Assembly: GCA_951804985.1 (NCBI GenBank)
Contig: OX638135.1
Coordinates: forward strand, 36,352,032-36,416,031
Length of the DNA stretch: 64,000 nt
Direction: 5' to 3'
Origin: Dryomyza anilis
Lineage: Eukaryota > Arthropoda > Insecta > Diptera > Dryomyzidae
Shown: piece by piece, positions 1-12,960 of the stretch
Layout of the letters: every line of letters starts with the position of its first letter
Position numbering within the stretch: position 1 is the stretch's first letter
Translations under genes and position numbers: made by a program
Notes under the pieces: generated by a model
What the model was told of the DNA's origin: nothing
Database searches by the model: none
What the model saw: the letters and a program-made list of their open reading frames with translations, nothing else

Positions 1-1
1 A

Positions 2-825
2 ATGTCGTTTCGCAAACGTAAATGTAACGCGATCCAAAAGCAACTTAATGATTTTAAAATTGCAATAGATAATGGAGAATTTATTGAGCTCGACGAGGTT
101 GAGCTTTCAATAAGACTTGAAATCGTAGAAAGTTTATATCAAAAATATGAAAACGCACAACTCAGTCTCGAGGAAGAGGATAACGATGAAATCGATAGTG
201 AGGCGGTTCTGCGGTTTTTATTGCCGTGAAGTCTGCTGTATTTAAGGCATTAAATCAACGTCGAATGCCACAAACTCTTCCGTCATCAACAATTCGGCAA
301 TATGCAATGGATGAAACACAACCTACGTTCGTCGTCGCGCAACCGAAGCCGCGTCTTCCAGTTTTGAAAATTCCGTCATTCAGTGGAACATTGACTGAGT
401 GGCCTGATTTTTTCTCCATGTTCCAGACCATCGTTGGAGGTGACGCTGAGTTAACCAAAATCGAAAAATTTCAGCATCTTCGCTCCTGTATGAGCGGCTC
501 AGCGTTGGACACGATTACGAAAAGGTTCTTGATATATTAAAAAAAAAGTTTTGATAATAAACGTCTTAATTTCCAGGCTCATATAAGAGAGATTGTTGGC
601 TTGCAAAAGGTGGAGGCAGGATCAGTATCACGGCTTAGAAATTTAAGTGATAAGCTGAATTCGCACGTCCGAGCGTTGTTGACCATGGGCACAAAAGATC
701 AAATTGCCGACTGTATACTAATACATATCGCAAGTCAAAAACTGGATATTGCATCGCAAACGAATGGGAGGAAGGACCACACAGTAGCGAAAAAACAAAC
801 TGGAATTCAATGGCATCGTTTTTGA
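2..825 (+). pseudogene. BEL/Pao gag, N-terminal and central part (frameshifted)
   Basis: Three open pieces (2-229, 226-540, 601-825) together resemble the Pao-type gag region. The first is acidic and helical-looking. The second holds the family hallmark LPVLKIPSFSGTLTEWPDFF, followed by EKFQHLRSCMSGSA. The third continues the domain (SRLRNLSDKLNSHVRALL). A frame change near 226 and a stop near 540, followed by an A-run, break the frame. Gag would form the particle that packages element RNA. Confidence 0.8.
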
Positions 826-863
826 AAAGGAGATGTCTTATGATGGAAAACGTTTAGTAGGCT

Positions 864-1226
864 ATGGTAAATAAACCAAGCGATCAGGTGAGCAAAAGGT
901 CAATTTCATATAACAGTAATCGAAAAGTTTTTGTTAACACGAATAATCCGGCACAACGATGCAAATATTGCAACTCATTCGATCATGCCATTTACAACTT
1001 TTCAAAGTTTCTTGATTTTACTCCCGGCCAACGTTTTAAAGAAGTAAAAAGGCTTAATCTCTGTTTAAATTGCCTTAAAGCAGACCATTCTATGAAATTT
1101 TGCAAACTTAATGGCTGTCGTTTTTGCTCTTCTAAGCACAATACGTTGCTACATGAACACCGATCCTCCACCTACCATAGAACCAATCCCCACAATCGAT
1201 ACTCCTACCACCTCAGTTGCCACTAA
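864..1226 (+). pseudogene. BEL/Pao gag zinc-knuckle region
   Basis: The Cys/His pattern is typical of the C-terminal gag of BEL/Pao elements: CKYC..FDHAIYNF, then CLNCLKADHSMKFC, then CRFCSSKHNTLLH. In the first knuckle the expected last Cys is Phe (YNF), so it should not bind zinc normally. The second and third knuckles keep their Cys and His ligands. It lies directly upstream of the protease fragment. Confidence 0.8.
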
Positions 1227-1336
1227 CAACCAATAATCTGCTCTTATTGTATCATTGACTGCGGACTCGCAATCGGAAATTTTAGAGTCGCCTCCAGAAG
1301 ATTACGTTTTTTTTAGCTACTGCCGTCGTCCTCATA

Positions 1337-1744
1337 AAAAATATTGCAGGTTCTCTAATTCCGTGTCGAGCGATACTTGACTCAGCTTCACAAGTTAATT
1401 TTATCACAAGCCGTCTTACTGGTCAGCTGAAAATTAAGTCTACAAAATCTACAACTATTATATCGAGAATTGAAAAGGCTGATTTGGTTGCAAATCAAAT
1501 CGTTCAAATATTTATACAAGCTCGAGCCGGCCAATATTCAACATCATTTTCATCCGTCGTCGTTCCAAGTATCGTTGATAATCAACCGAATTTTACCATA
1601 AATTATTCCGATTGGAATATACCATATAATTTGAAGTTGACTTATCCACTCGAAAAGTCGAAAATCATGTTGAACATACCTCAAAGATTACAAAAGAAGA
1701 ATCGGATTACGAACAATATTTTGTTGAAACGCATACTCGCTTAA
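1337..1744 (+). pseudogene. BEL/Pao aspartic protease region
   Basis: The frame starting near 1337 reads IPCRAILDSASQVNFI. This is the retropepsin-like motif of BEL/Pao proteases around the catalytic Asp; the usual D-S-G is D-S-A here. Similarity then fades toward the reverse transcriptase, which is in another frame, so a frameshift lies between about 1700 and 1750. Confidence 0.65.
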
Positions 1745-2406
1745 ACACAGGAGCTTATTCTGTTCGTTTGCCGATGAAAAAATCTCCACCTCATCTCGGT
1801 GATTCATATCATCATGCTTTACATCGATTCAAGAAACTAGAAGAACGTCTTCAACGTAACCCCGATCTAAAATCTCAATATACCAAGTTTTTGAAAGAAT
1901 ATAATGATCTTCAACACATGTCAGCTATTGATAGTATTCCCTCTGGAGTACCTTCATTTTTTTCGCCTCATCACTGTGTAATGAAAGCTGATAGCACAAG
2001 TTCCAAATTGTGCGTTGTTTTTGATGGTTCAGCACGTACGACCTCAGGATAATCTCTCAACTATATGTTAATGGCGGGACCAACAATTCAGCCGTCTCTT
2101 TTCAAATTGGGTTGACTGCTGATATATGTAAAATGTATCGTTGCGTTCGCGTAATATGAATATTTGCAATGTGTTTATGAATATTTGCATCCGATTTCAG
2201 ATCATTTTTTATTTTCGTTTCTCCCAACCACACATGCCAAAAGAACAACTAAGCGTACAGTGCTATCGTACATTGTTAAATTTTATGATCCGATTGGACT
2301 TATAGGACCCGCTATCACGAAAGCCAAAATATTTCTTCAAAGATTATGGAAGGAACGCTTGGATTGGGATGAAAGCATTTCATTAGAGATGCAATCAAAT
2401 TGGTAA
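1705..2406 (+). pseudogene. BEL/Pao reverse transcriptase, internally deleted
   Basis: The first part reads YSVRLPMKKSPPHLG, then FFSPHHCVMKADSTSSKLC and VVFDGSA, as in BEL/Pao reverse transcriptase fingers. After a stop near 2052 another frame shows MAGPTIQPSLF and TADICKMYR, the motif containing the first catalytic Asp. From about 2160 the sequence jumps to the connection region (KRTVLSYIVKFYDPIGLIGP). The YxDD catalytic block is absent, which indicates an internal deletion near 2150-2200. A stop at 2404-2406 separates it from the RNase H part. Confidence 0.85.
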
Positions 2407-2409
2407 AAT

Positions 2410-3342
2410 TTGTGTGAAGGATTCAAGCATGTAGGTAGTTGTTATTTTCCTAGGCTCGTGTTAATACCGAATGCAAAACTGGACGTTCATGCATTTTGTG
2501 AATCCAGTCTTGCGGCATATGGCGTGTGCATTTACATTCGCTCTGAGCATAATGATAAAATAAAAGCAAAATTGTTCTGTTCAAAGTCGAGAGTATCCTC
2601 GCTCAATGCGTTGACTGTGCCGAAGTTAGAATTATCAGCAGCACTATTGTTGGCGGAGCTCACAAATTCAATTATGGAAATGAATATATTTCAAGGAGAA
2701 TTTCACTGCTGGTCGGACTCTACTGTAGTTTTATCATGGTTGCTAGATGAGTCATCAAACTACAACATATTCGTTTCAAATCGTATAAGCCGTATCCAAA
2801 CCTTTACAAACAATGTGTATTGGCATCATGTTCCGTCCGAAATAAATCCGGCTGACATAATATCGAGAGGTGCTACATCTGAAGAATTGATAAGTTCAAC
2901 ATTATGGAATTCAGGACCTCCATTTCTTCTGAGGGCGCGATATGAATGGCCAGCCAGTCCTGCACGTCGTCGAGATCTTCCTGAGCAGCGCAAAACGGTT
3001 TTAATTATAACAACAAAGTTCACAGATTATTCAGTTAATTGCAAATATATAAACTCATTTAGTCGAATGCAAAGGATATATGCATACATTTATAGATTTG
3101 CTATTTCTAAATTAAAAGAAAGGTGTGCTGGGCCACTAACGATGATTGATATTCAGAAAGGAACGTATTTACTGATTCGTATAGTTCAAAGAACAAAATT
3201 GGTGTCCGATTATAAATTACTGGAGACAAACGAATGTATCGAAGCATCCAGCAATTTGTTATCTTTAAACCCATTTCTCGATTCACATGGCTTGATGAGA
3301 GTTGGCGGTCGTTTACGGAATTCAGAGTTGTATTTCGAATAA
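2410..3342 (+). pseudogene. BEL/Pao connection and RNase H domain
   Basis: This is the longest intact stretch of the element, 310 codons. It contains HAFCESSLAAYGVCIYIR, SRVSSLNALTVPKLELSAAL, then CWSDSTVVLSWL and the HHVPSEINPADIISRG motif typical of the BEL/Pao RNase H to integrase linker. RNase H would remove the RNA strand during reverse transcription. The end carries LMRVGGRLRNSE, the start of the integrase zinc-binding region, before a stop. Confidence 0.88.
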
Positions 3343-4458
3343 ATACACCCCATTATTTTGTCCAAGGCGCACCCGTTGACCAATTCTATTATATCATACT
3401 TCCATTTAAATGTCTACATGCAGGTCCACAATCTCTGCTAGCAACAATCAGACTTCAATATTGGCCTATAGGTGGCAAAAAAAAGTCATCAAAATACAAA
3501 ATCGATGTGTTAGATGTTTTCGAGTAAAGCCAAAAGTAATGGAACACATCATGGGAAACTTACCACAAGAACGAGTGCAGTCTCATCGCGTTTTTTTAAC
3601 AACAGGTGTAGTTTTGCGGCCCATTCTTCTATCGCTCAAAAATTCGACATAGACAGCCAATTAAGTGCTATATATGCTTATTTATCTGCTTTGCAACGAA
3701 AGCAGTTAACCTGGAATTAGTGAAGGAATTATCGATGTCATCATTTCTTTAAAAGATTTTGTTGTACTCGTGGGAACCCTATGTAAATTTGGTCGGATAA
3801 TGTCACGAATTACGTAGGTGCCAAAAATGACCTTGCTGATTTAAAAGAACTTTTCCTGAATGAAAGCCACATAAAAAAAGTGCAACAACAACGTTTGGAA
3901 GACGGTATCGATTGGCATTTCATACCTCCCAGATCACCACATTTTGGCGGTCTCTGAGAGGCCTCTATACAATTCGTCAAATTTCATCTTCTTCGTACTA
4001 TTGGTCTGTCCATATTGGACTTTAAGGAGCTTAGAACCTTATTCAGTCAAATCTCTACAATTATTAATTCTCGTCCTTTGTGTCCTCTTACAGAAAACGT
4101 TGATGATCTGGGAGTACTCACGCCTGCGCATTTTCTTGTTGGTGCTGCATTTACTTCAATCGTAGAACCAGACGTTTCCACGCTTAATATACATCGATTA
4201 GGTAGATGGCAGCGGGTTTGCTATATGCAGCAACTGTTCTGGAGAAAATGGAGCACAGAGTACTTAACATTACTTCAGCAGCGAATTAGTTGGCGATCGT
4301 CAACTACAAATTTAACTGTGGGCGTACTTGTTTTGATAAAGGATGAAAACATCCCGCCAATAAAATGGCCATTAGGCAGAGTAATAGAAATAATCAAAGG
4401 AGATGATAATGTTGTTCGTATTGCTGTCGTTCGGACCAGCAATGGTGTTACCAAGTGA
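3343..4458 (+). pseudogene. BEL/Pao integrase (zinc-binding, core and C-terminal domain), broken
   Basis: Fragments in changing frames match BEL/Pao integrase: HAGPQSLLATIRLQYWPIGG and CVRCFRVKP (HHCC region), then IWSDNVTNYVGAKNDLADLK with a catalytic Asp, and GIDWHFIPPRSPHFGGL. The next codon, normally Trp, is TGA, immediately before the catalytic Glu of the DDE triad (3956-3960). The C-terminal part at 4015-4458 is open: TIINSRPLCPLTENVDD and LTPAHFLVG, ending in WPLGRVIEIIKGDDNVVRIA. Confidence 0.87.
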
Positions 4459-4514
4459 GCTGTCGCCAAGCTGTGCGTTCTGCCAATCGAGGATGTTGAA
4501 AGCTTTGATCTTCC

Positions 4515-4527
4515 AACGGGGGGAGAA
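4515..4527 (+). other. polypurine tract of the BEL/Pao element
   Basis: An A/G-rich stretch (around ACGGGGGGAGAACG) lies just after the integrase C-terminal reading frame and just before the LTR-like sequence. This is the expected place and composition of a plus-strand primer. Confidence 0.6.
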
Positions 4528-4529
4528 CG

Positions 4530-4773
4530 TTCTGAGAACTATTTTTGTCTAGATCACACATTAATTTGTAACTTTTATATTTTGAGAACATCTGGCAACA
4601 ACCGGTTTGTTAAATGTCATTTTGTAAACATTAATAATTTCTCTTTATCATGCACTCACTCGTTGGTTGATCGGACACTTAAAAGGTCATGAGCACTCGG
4701 CTCTTTAAATTTAATTTTATATTGTAATAAATATTGTATTTGAAATCGACAAATTTCGTTTTAATTGAACACA
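4530..4773 (+). repeat. probable 3' LTR of the BEL/Pao element
   Basis: About 240 bp follow the polypurine tract, starting near TGAGAACT and ending near GAACACA, with an AATAAA signal around 4726-4731. The 5' LTR is outside the window, so the borders cannot be confirmed by comparison. The 4774-4918 stretch after it holds nothing recognisable. Confidence 0.45.
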
Positions 4774-6232
4774 AAAAGTGCAGTAAAAAGGCTTGCTGCT
4801 GTACACATATATTGTACATTTTATCATGAAATCAAAACATGTGTATGGGACTTTTATAAACAATTAATACATAAATCATAAACTAAAAATCGTTTTAAAA
4901 TATCGCAAGTGGTTTAGTATATATAAAATTGTAAAGTCGATTTTTTTTTATATTTTCCATTTTTTCTTTTTTTTTTTGAAAATTTGACTTTAACGGAAAT
5001 CTCCGTAAGTATTGTTTTTCTTCAGTAACATGTACTTTTGTTATATAGACAACATTACTGAGAATCTTTTAAATGATAAAACTTATCCAAAATATATTTA
5101 ACCAATCTGGCACCACTGGTCAAAATTCAAGTTTTTTAATTTTTTTTTTTACTTTGACCCCTACAGAAAAGTTTTTAAAGTCGAAAGTCAAATTTACGTA
5201 AGCAGTTTGAAGGACGAGTTATTTCTACGTATATTTGACCCTTGCTTAGTTTTTGCCCGACGAAGTCCAAAATGACTAATTTTTTGAAGAGACTTAGACT
5301 AAAACCTGTATATCTCACTTTATAATAAATATATTCCTAAAAATGTTATAATATAGCATAACTACATAAAACTATTATATATTAGGTAAAAGTTTCATGA
5401 CAATAAGGTTAATACTTAATTAGATATATTCAATCAAATTTTAACTTTTTTTTCTAATTTTTTTTTTTTTTTTTTCTTTGTTTTCAAAAAAAAAGTGTTC
5501 AGAAACTATATACAGATTGTCTTTATATTCGCCAAATAGATTCCTTGAAATCTTTTCTTTTCAATGATTCCATACACTTATATATTTACCTTACATATGT
5601 GTGCAAAATGTCATATTAATTAACATCATGTTTCATCAAAATTTCGTATTTTTTCATTTTATTTTGATTTTGCACACCTGCAGAAAAGTTTTCAAAGCTC
5701 AACGTAAAAATTTAGGTATGCAATTTGAATGATAAATTAGTTCTAAACATTTTTCAACCTCTCTTATTTTTTGTCCGTCGAAGTATATGTGCAGGGCAAC
5801 ATTATTCTTGGAAATATAAATTTTTTAAAAGGACTTGTCATAAAACCGTTATATCTACCTGTAAAATGTATATATTACCAAAGTATTTTTTATAAGTTCG
5901 AAGTATATAAGGTTAGTATTTAATCGCCGAAAGTTTCATGATGATAGGGTTAACTGTTATTTAAATATGTTCAATTAAATTCAATGTTAGTTTTGCATAA
6001 TTTCCCATACGAAATACAAAATTATCTACACCACACAGTGGGATAAAACTCAAATCTAGTTGGACAAAATAGCAAAAACGGAACACATCTAAAGACCTTA
6101 AAACTAATTCCATTAGATTTGTAATATGTTATATCACAGTACTGCATATTTAGATTTTCGCAGATGGGTCTCTGTGTTGCTATGGCAATGCATAAAGTAG
6201 TGTTATCTTACTTATCTTATTTTTATTATACC

Positions 6233-6990
6233 CTACACCTATGAGGTACAGGGTATATTAACTTTGTGCATATATTGTAACGCCCCTTAGGAGGCGTGTC
6301 CGGTATGGAAAAGTATATATATTCTTGATCAGCATCACTACCCGAGTCCGTTTATCCATGTCCGTCTGTCTGTCTGTCCGTCTTGCTGTCTTGCTGTCCG
6401 AATACAGAATAACTTGAGAAATACTTATCAGAATGCGATGAAATTTCGTCTCAATATATTTTAGCCAAAAGTAGGAACTGAGTTTGAAAATGAGCCAAAT
6501 CGGTCAACGGACACGCCCACCTCCCATACAAGTCACTTTTATATAACTCTTTCGGAACTAATAACTCGAAAAGTATTCAAGGTATAGTTATAAAATTTAA
6601 AAGGTATTGTTAGAATTCACCTAAAAATATGTGGTCCAAAAATGGGCGTGATCCGCCCACATTTTTTTTTTCATTATTTCCCGGGTTTTCATAGTCGAAA
6701 ATTGATCCGTAAATTATTAAAATCAAATCTATGAAATATTAGCCTTTCAAAATTTTAAATATAGGCGTGGTCCGCCCAATTATATTTTTCAATTTTTTTT
6801 TTAAGTTTTTTATACTTTATATAAATTTTTAATTTATGGGGATATAAGACGTAAATTTCTGATATATGAATAAAAAGGGTAAGCATTCCCACCAAAGGTG
6901 TAGGGTATTCCATAGTCGGGCCCGACCGACTATAAAAATCCGCCCCATGTGACCGAACTTACCCATGTGACCTAACTTTCCCAACTCGTT
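6233..6990 (-). mobile_element. mini-me-like element, copy 1 (minus orientation)
   Basis: Bounded by TATACCCTACACCTATG at the left and GGTGTAGGGTAT at the right, next to the hairpin ATAGTCGG-GCCCGA-CCGACTAT at about 6914-6935. It contains the conserved block AAGTATATATATTCTTGATC and a GTCTGTCTGTCTGTCC microsatellite near 6364-6385. It shares the same ends and core with the copies at 15.8, 32.0 and 60.8 kb. No coding capacity. Family naming is tentative. Confidence 0.75.
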
Positions 6991-7535
6991 GTATATTAAG
7001 CTTGCATTCTAAACGTAATATAAATTGAATGAATTTATATTGGACTTAAATTATACTTGTATATCATAAAACAATGAAATACCTTACTACTAACCATTAT
7101 TTTATTCTGGTAGCTCTCATACAAGAGCTTCAATAACTGTTATAAAAAGACACCAATTATGATTTTTATTTTTTTTTATTATGAGATTTTAAAAAATTGT
7201 GCAAAAATGTGTAACGGCTAACACACAAATTTGCATTTATTGATGTCTTTTCTACATAAATTATTGAATACATTTTGCATTTACTTGCATTTTTGTGATT
7301 TATGGACATATATAACTGTGAAAACAAGCTAAAAAAATATTCTTTTATATTTTGAATGCAATAAAAATGTTACATAAAAAAATGATGAGTCTTTTATATC
7401 GTTTTCAATAACACCGGAACAGCTTTATGTAGATTAATCATTAGATTTAGCGTTGGCCTAAAATTTTGCCAATATAGTCGAGTTCCAAAAAAAAAGAGCA
7501 ATTGAAAAACAGATTTCTTTTATTTTAAGTTTTTT

Positions 7536-7855
7536 AAAGGAGTTATGCAAAAATGTGTAACGTCTAACTTATATTTTCTAATATAAAAAGGATCCTTCTA
7601 TCCGACTATATCACTAGAAATTGCATACACCTGCATTTTTGGAAATTATAATCGATTTTGTATAAAAAAATACCGAAATTCGTAATATTTTGTCATTGAA
7701 GTGTTATTAAAGGAGTTATTCAAAAATGTGTATCGTCTAACTTATATTTTCTAATATAAAAAGGACCCTTCAATTCGACCATATCATTAAAAATTGTATA
7801 CACTTGCATTTTTGGAAATTATAGTCGATTTTGAAAAAAAAATACCCACTCTGTA
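7536..7855. repeat. tandem repeat, about 173 bp, 2 copies
   Basis: Two adjacent units start with AAAGGAGTTAT.CAAAAATGTG and share TCTAACTTATATTTTCTAAT and TTTTTGGAAATTATA. A more diverged relative (GTGCAAAAATGTGTAACG) lies at about 7198-7215. They sit in the spacer of the fold-back element. Confidence 0.75.
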
Positions 7856-8120
7856 GATCCTAAACTAATCGTTTTAACAATTTCAAAGTTCATAATTGTA
7901 CGAGTACGAGTACGCAGCAAGAATTAGGAGACCGAAATCAACCAGAATTGACAAGTTTCATTCCAGATTAAAATCCTTGTAGAACAGTATTATTGGTTAA
8001 ATAAAATATGGATATACTGATTGCATATTTGTCTTAAAAAATTGATTGCAATCTTAAATCAAAGCTGTGTTTAAGTAATCCAAAAATATATGTGAGTTTA
8101 GCAGATTCCGTACAAGCAGC

Positions 8121-8520
8121 TATAATTTTTGGAATAGTGGATAATACTGCCAAAATAGCGATATAATCCAATTTGTATTTTTAAGTGTTGCATAAGTTCG
8201 TAAATATGTCATATTCTTAAAAAGGATTATTTGGGAAGTGGACTTAGAAGTTGACCAAACGTTATAATTTTTGGAATGGTGGTTAGTACTGTCAATATAG
8301 CGATATACACCAAATTGTATTTTTAAATGATGTTATTTTAAATATGTTATTCTTAAATAGGATTATATGGGAAGTGGACTTAGAAGTTGACCGATCAGAA
8401 CAATTTTTGGAATAGTTGTTCGTATTGCCAAAATAGCCATATACACCAAATTTTATCTTCATATGATGTAAACGTTCGGAAATAAAAGATGTATTGTTAA
8501 AAATTTATATGGGAGGTAGG
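8121..8520. repeat. tandem repeat, about 135-142 bp, 3 copies
   Basis: Units begin at about 8121, 8263 and 8398 with ATTTTTGGAATRGT, followed by AATAGCGATATA and, in the first two, GGGAAGTGGACTTAGAAGTTG. The third unit ends in GGGAGGTAGGCGTGGC. Non-coding, in the spacer of the fold-back element. Confidence 0.7.
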
Positions 8521-9776
8521 CGTGGCAGATGCATAACACGACCCCTTTCATATACATCACATTTGCATTGATGTAATATAGCAATATATCATGTTATTTA
8601 ATTTTGTCCAGCTATAATTGTGCTTCATCCCACTGTGCACCAGAATCCAATTTTGTATTTCGTATTGGAAATTATGCAAAACTAACATTGAATTTGATTG
8701 AACATATCTAAATAACACTTAACCCTATCATCATGAAACTTTCGGCGATTAAATACTAACCTTATATACTTCGAACTTATAAAAAATACTTTGGTAATAT
8801 ATACATTTTACAGAAAGATATAACGATTTTATGACAAGTCCTTTTAAAAAATTTATATTTCCAGAAATAATGTTGCCCTGCACATATACTTCGACGGGCA
8901 AAAAATAAGAAAGGTTGAAAAATGTTTAGAACTATTTTATCTTTCAGATTGCATACCTAAATTTTTACGTTGAGCTTTGAAAACTTTTCTGCAGGTGTGC
9001 AAAATCAAAATAAAATGAAAAAATACGAAATTTTGATGAAACATGATGTTAATTAATATGACATTTTGCACACATATGTAAGGTAAATATATAAGTGTTT
9101 GGTATTATTGAAAAGAAAAGATTTCAAGGAATCTATTTGGCGAATATAAAGATAATCTGTATATAGTTGCTAAACACTTTTTTTTTGAAAAGAAGAAAAA
9201 TACAAAAAAATTAAAAATTTAGAAAAAAATTTGATTGAATATATCTAAATAAGTATTAACCTTATCATCATGAAACTTTTATCTAATATATAATAGTTTT
9301 ATGTACTATTAAAACATTTTTAGGAAATTATTTATTATAAAGTAAGGTATACCGCTTTTAATTTGTCTCTTCAAAAAATGAGTATTTTTGGAAAAATTCT
9401 GCCCTGCACATATACTTCACCGGACAAAAAATAAATGAGGGTCAAAAAGAAATAACTCGACTTTAAAACTGCTTAATTAAAATTTGACTATAGACTTTTG
9501 AAAACTTTTCTGCAGGTTGACCCCCTGCAGTACCAAAAAAAATAAAATTAAACAACTTGAACTTTGACCAGTGTTGCCAAATTGATTAAATATATTTTGG
9601 ATAAGTTTTATCATTTAAAACATTCTCAGTAATGTTGTCTATCAACAAAAAATATAACAAAAGTACATGTTACTGAAGAAAAAAAATACTTTCGGAAATT
9701 TCCGTAAAAGTCAAATTTTCCAAAAATAAAAAAAAAATGGGAAATAAAAAAAAATTTCGACTACAATTTTATATAT

Positions 9777-10745
<969 letters not shown>

Positions 10746-10983
10746 TTTTCTATAACAATTCTAATATGCAGTAAATACAATTAAATTTGTAGTAATGCAT
10801 TGACGGCAATACTATTATTAATTTCTAAATATTACAAAATGTGTCCTAAGTTACTTGCAAGTGCAATGGTCTTTAGGACTTTAATACTTTTCAGGGCTTG
10901 TTACATACGCGGGGAATGTTCCTAAGCTGGGAGGTATTTAGTCGGTGTTCACTGAAACAAATTAAAATGTAAAAAAATACTTA

Positions 10984-11149
10984 TGCCCGTAACTTCAACG
11001 AATAGATATCTACTGGTGCTTAGTTATCTATCGTGTAAGCAAAATTTCGTAACTTCAACGCATAGTTAAGGAGTAAAAACACCGGATAGGTAAGAGATAT
11101 CTGTTCGGTACGAACACCAATAGATATCTACTCGTTGAAGTTACGGGCA
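10984..11149. mobile_element. 166-bp MITE with TTA target duplication
   Basis: Terminal inverted repeats of about 36 bp (TGCCCGTAACTTCAACG at the left, its reverse complement at the right) enclose about 95 bp. The TIRs extend through TAGATATCTA. Direct TTA copies at 10981-10983 and 11150-11152 form a 3-bp target duplication, as in PIF/Harbinger-type elements. A third partial TIR copy (CGTAACTTCAACGCATAG) lies inside at about 11048. No coding capacity. Confidence 0.8.
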
Positions 11150-12379
11150 TTATTGTACATTTTGTATTTAATTACAATTTTATTTTAACATTTAGTAAAA
11201 TCTATGTTTAAACATGGAACGAAATTTAAGAATTAGTATTTTGTACTTAAATTATGAAAAGTAGCAGTAGGTTACATAAGAGTAGTGAAACAATAAATAC
11301 AGAAACACTGGATTGCTCTTTTCTAAACATCGCCTACCAGAGCCCTAGCCAGGATTTTCGTTCAAGGGGTTTATTGAAAAAAATATAATAACTTTTAGGA
11401 GAGTTCCTAAAAATACATTTGCGAATAAAATTGAAATATTTTTCAGTTTTACTAATTCATATTATGTATTTTCAAGTTGTAAATTAATTTTAGAATATTC
11501 CTGTTCGAAAAATATTTCATTTAATATTATTATGAATAACTAAAATGATAGAAAATGTTTTTTCATCAAATATATGAATGATATCAACCCATATTAAAAA
11601 ACCAAAAGTTGTTAAGTCTACCAAGTAAAAAAGTATTCTAACTCCAAATTGGATTGTATGTTTTTAAAATTGTTCATTATTGCTAGGATTTTTTTTTTTA
11701 TGTTTTATATATTTTAAATTGATAAAATGTGTTTTATATGTTAAATTTATACAAAATATTTCATTATTTTAAAGAATGTATAATGAAATTTATATCATTT
11801 AAGAGCGGGGGCGGTCAGAACCCCTATGACACCCTCCCCACCTTTAGCAAATGAGTTTATTAAATTAATTATTTGATTTATTGTATTGATTAATTATGCT
11901 CAATTAAAAGTATTTGATATATTTAGGTCGAATATTTTTTTCTGTGTATTCGGGAAAGTTTCGAGACTTTGGAGGTGTCTGTGACATGGCAGACTGGGTA
12001 GTTGTAATTTTTTTTTTAGTTTTCTCATATATTTATTTCACAAAAAGATAAAATCTATCTTTCGACTTTATTTCGCGTATTGGTTAAGTCTGACACAATA
12101 GGCTTACACAGTAACTGCACATTCAAATGAATGCCGAGTTGTCATGTATTATTTTTATGTAATATTCTTAGCATACATTAAGTCCGCAACCGTTTTATTT
12201 AAGCATATACCCTGAAAGCATTAACCCTTTTTAAGAAACTCCGAAAAACCTTCAGTTTTTAGCGGGTAACCTTCTATGTATGGAAACACTGGAATGTCTG
12301 AAAGAATGTTTGAAAAAGTCGGTTTATAAGAATGACGCAATACTTGCAAACTACATATTTTTTTATCGAACACATCACA
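11150..12379. other. AT-rich stretch, nothing recognised
   Basis: No credible reading frame, RNA gene or element ends were identified. A GC-richer patch near 11805-11850 (AGAGCGGGGGCGG) and CAGAGCCCTAGCC near 11338 could be remnants of element ends, but they do not pair convincingly. Confidence 0.5.
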
Positions 12380-12960
12380 TTGATTGTGATTAGATAAAAG
12401 TTGTGTAAATGAAGGCTATCGCTTGCAGTCCTTCGAAGAAATTTACAAAAAAAGGCACAAATGTATGAAATAGAAAAAAATAGTAATCTCCTAATCCGGA
12501 AACCATAATTTTTTGTTATTGGGATGATAATTTTTTGTTATATTTTACCACATTTATTGTGATTGCAATAAAGTTAGTGCGAATAAAGGATATTGCTTGT
12601 GGTCCTTGAAATAAATTTACATCCAAATACACAAATGTTTGCAAAAAAAATAATAATATGGTATTTTCTTCCATGTAATTTCTGCTAATCCGGGACGATA
12701 TCGGGATGGAATTGTTTTTATTTTATATCACATTGATTGTGATTTAAAAAAAGTTAGTGCGAATATACGATTTCGCTTGTGGTCCTTGGAAAAAATGTAT
12801 AACGAAATACACAAATATATGAAATTAGAATAAATATGGTAATTTTTGCCATGTAATTTGTCCTAATTTTTACCATATTGTGATTAGAAAAAAGTTAGTA
12901 CGAATGAATAATATCTTTAGGTTTAATTGATATACAACTTATTAACTTGACATCATATTA
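12380..12960. repeat. diverged tandem repeat, about 140-180 bp, 3 to 4 units
   Basis: Units start near 12383, 12556, 12736 and 12877 with ATTGTGATT...AAAGTTRGTGCGAAT, followed by GCTTGYGGTCCTTG and an ATACACAAATRT motif. The third boundary contains CCGGGACGATATCGGGAT. An inverted relative is present near 61465-61640, so this is part of a dispersed family. Confidence 0.7.

Larger units (their letters stand above)
1..4773 (+). mobile_element. BEL/Pao LTR retrotransposon, degenerate, 5' end outside window
   Basis: Domains run in BEL/Pao order on the plus strand: gag (SGTLTEWPDFF, as in Pao-type gag), Cys/His knuckles, aspartic protease (LDSASQ), reverse transcriptase, RNase H, integrase, then a polypurine tract and a probable 3' LTR. 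The coding frame is broken by several frameshifts and stops, and part of the reverse transcriptase is deleted, so the copy is inactive. No envelope gene is seen. The 5' LTR and primer-binding site would lie left of the window. Classification rests on motif recognition. Confidence 0.9.
4919..9776. mobile_element. 4.9-kb fold-back element with about 1.15-kb inverted arms
   Basis: Sequence from about 4919 to 6050 reappears inverted at about 8622-9776. Shared outer end: ATATATAAAATTGTA. Shared inner sequence: CCCATACGAAATACAAAATT against its reverse near 8650. Each arm is itself two diverged direct repeats of about 0.5 kb (4978-5460 and 5510-6000); both contain a CTGCAGAAAAGTTTT or CTACAGAAAAGTTTT motif and a GTTTCATGA..A.GGTTAA motif. 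The arms look well matched but not identical. No transposase frame is visible between them. The spacer holds a mini-me-like insertion and two short tandem repeats. No clear target duplication was found. Confidence 0.8.
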
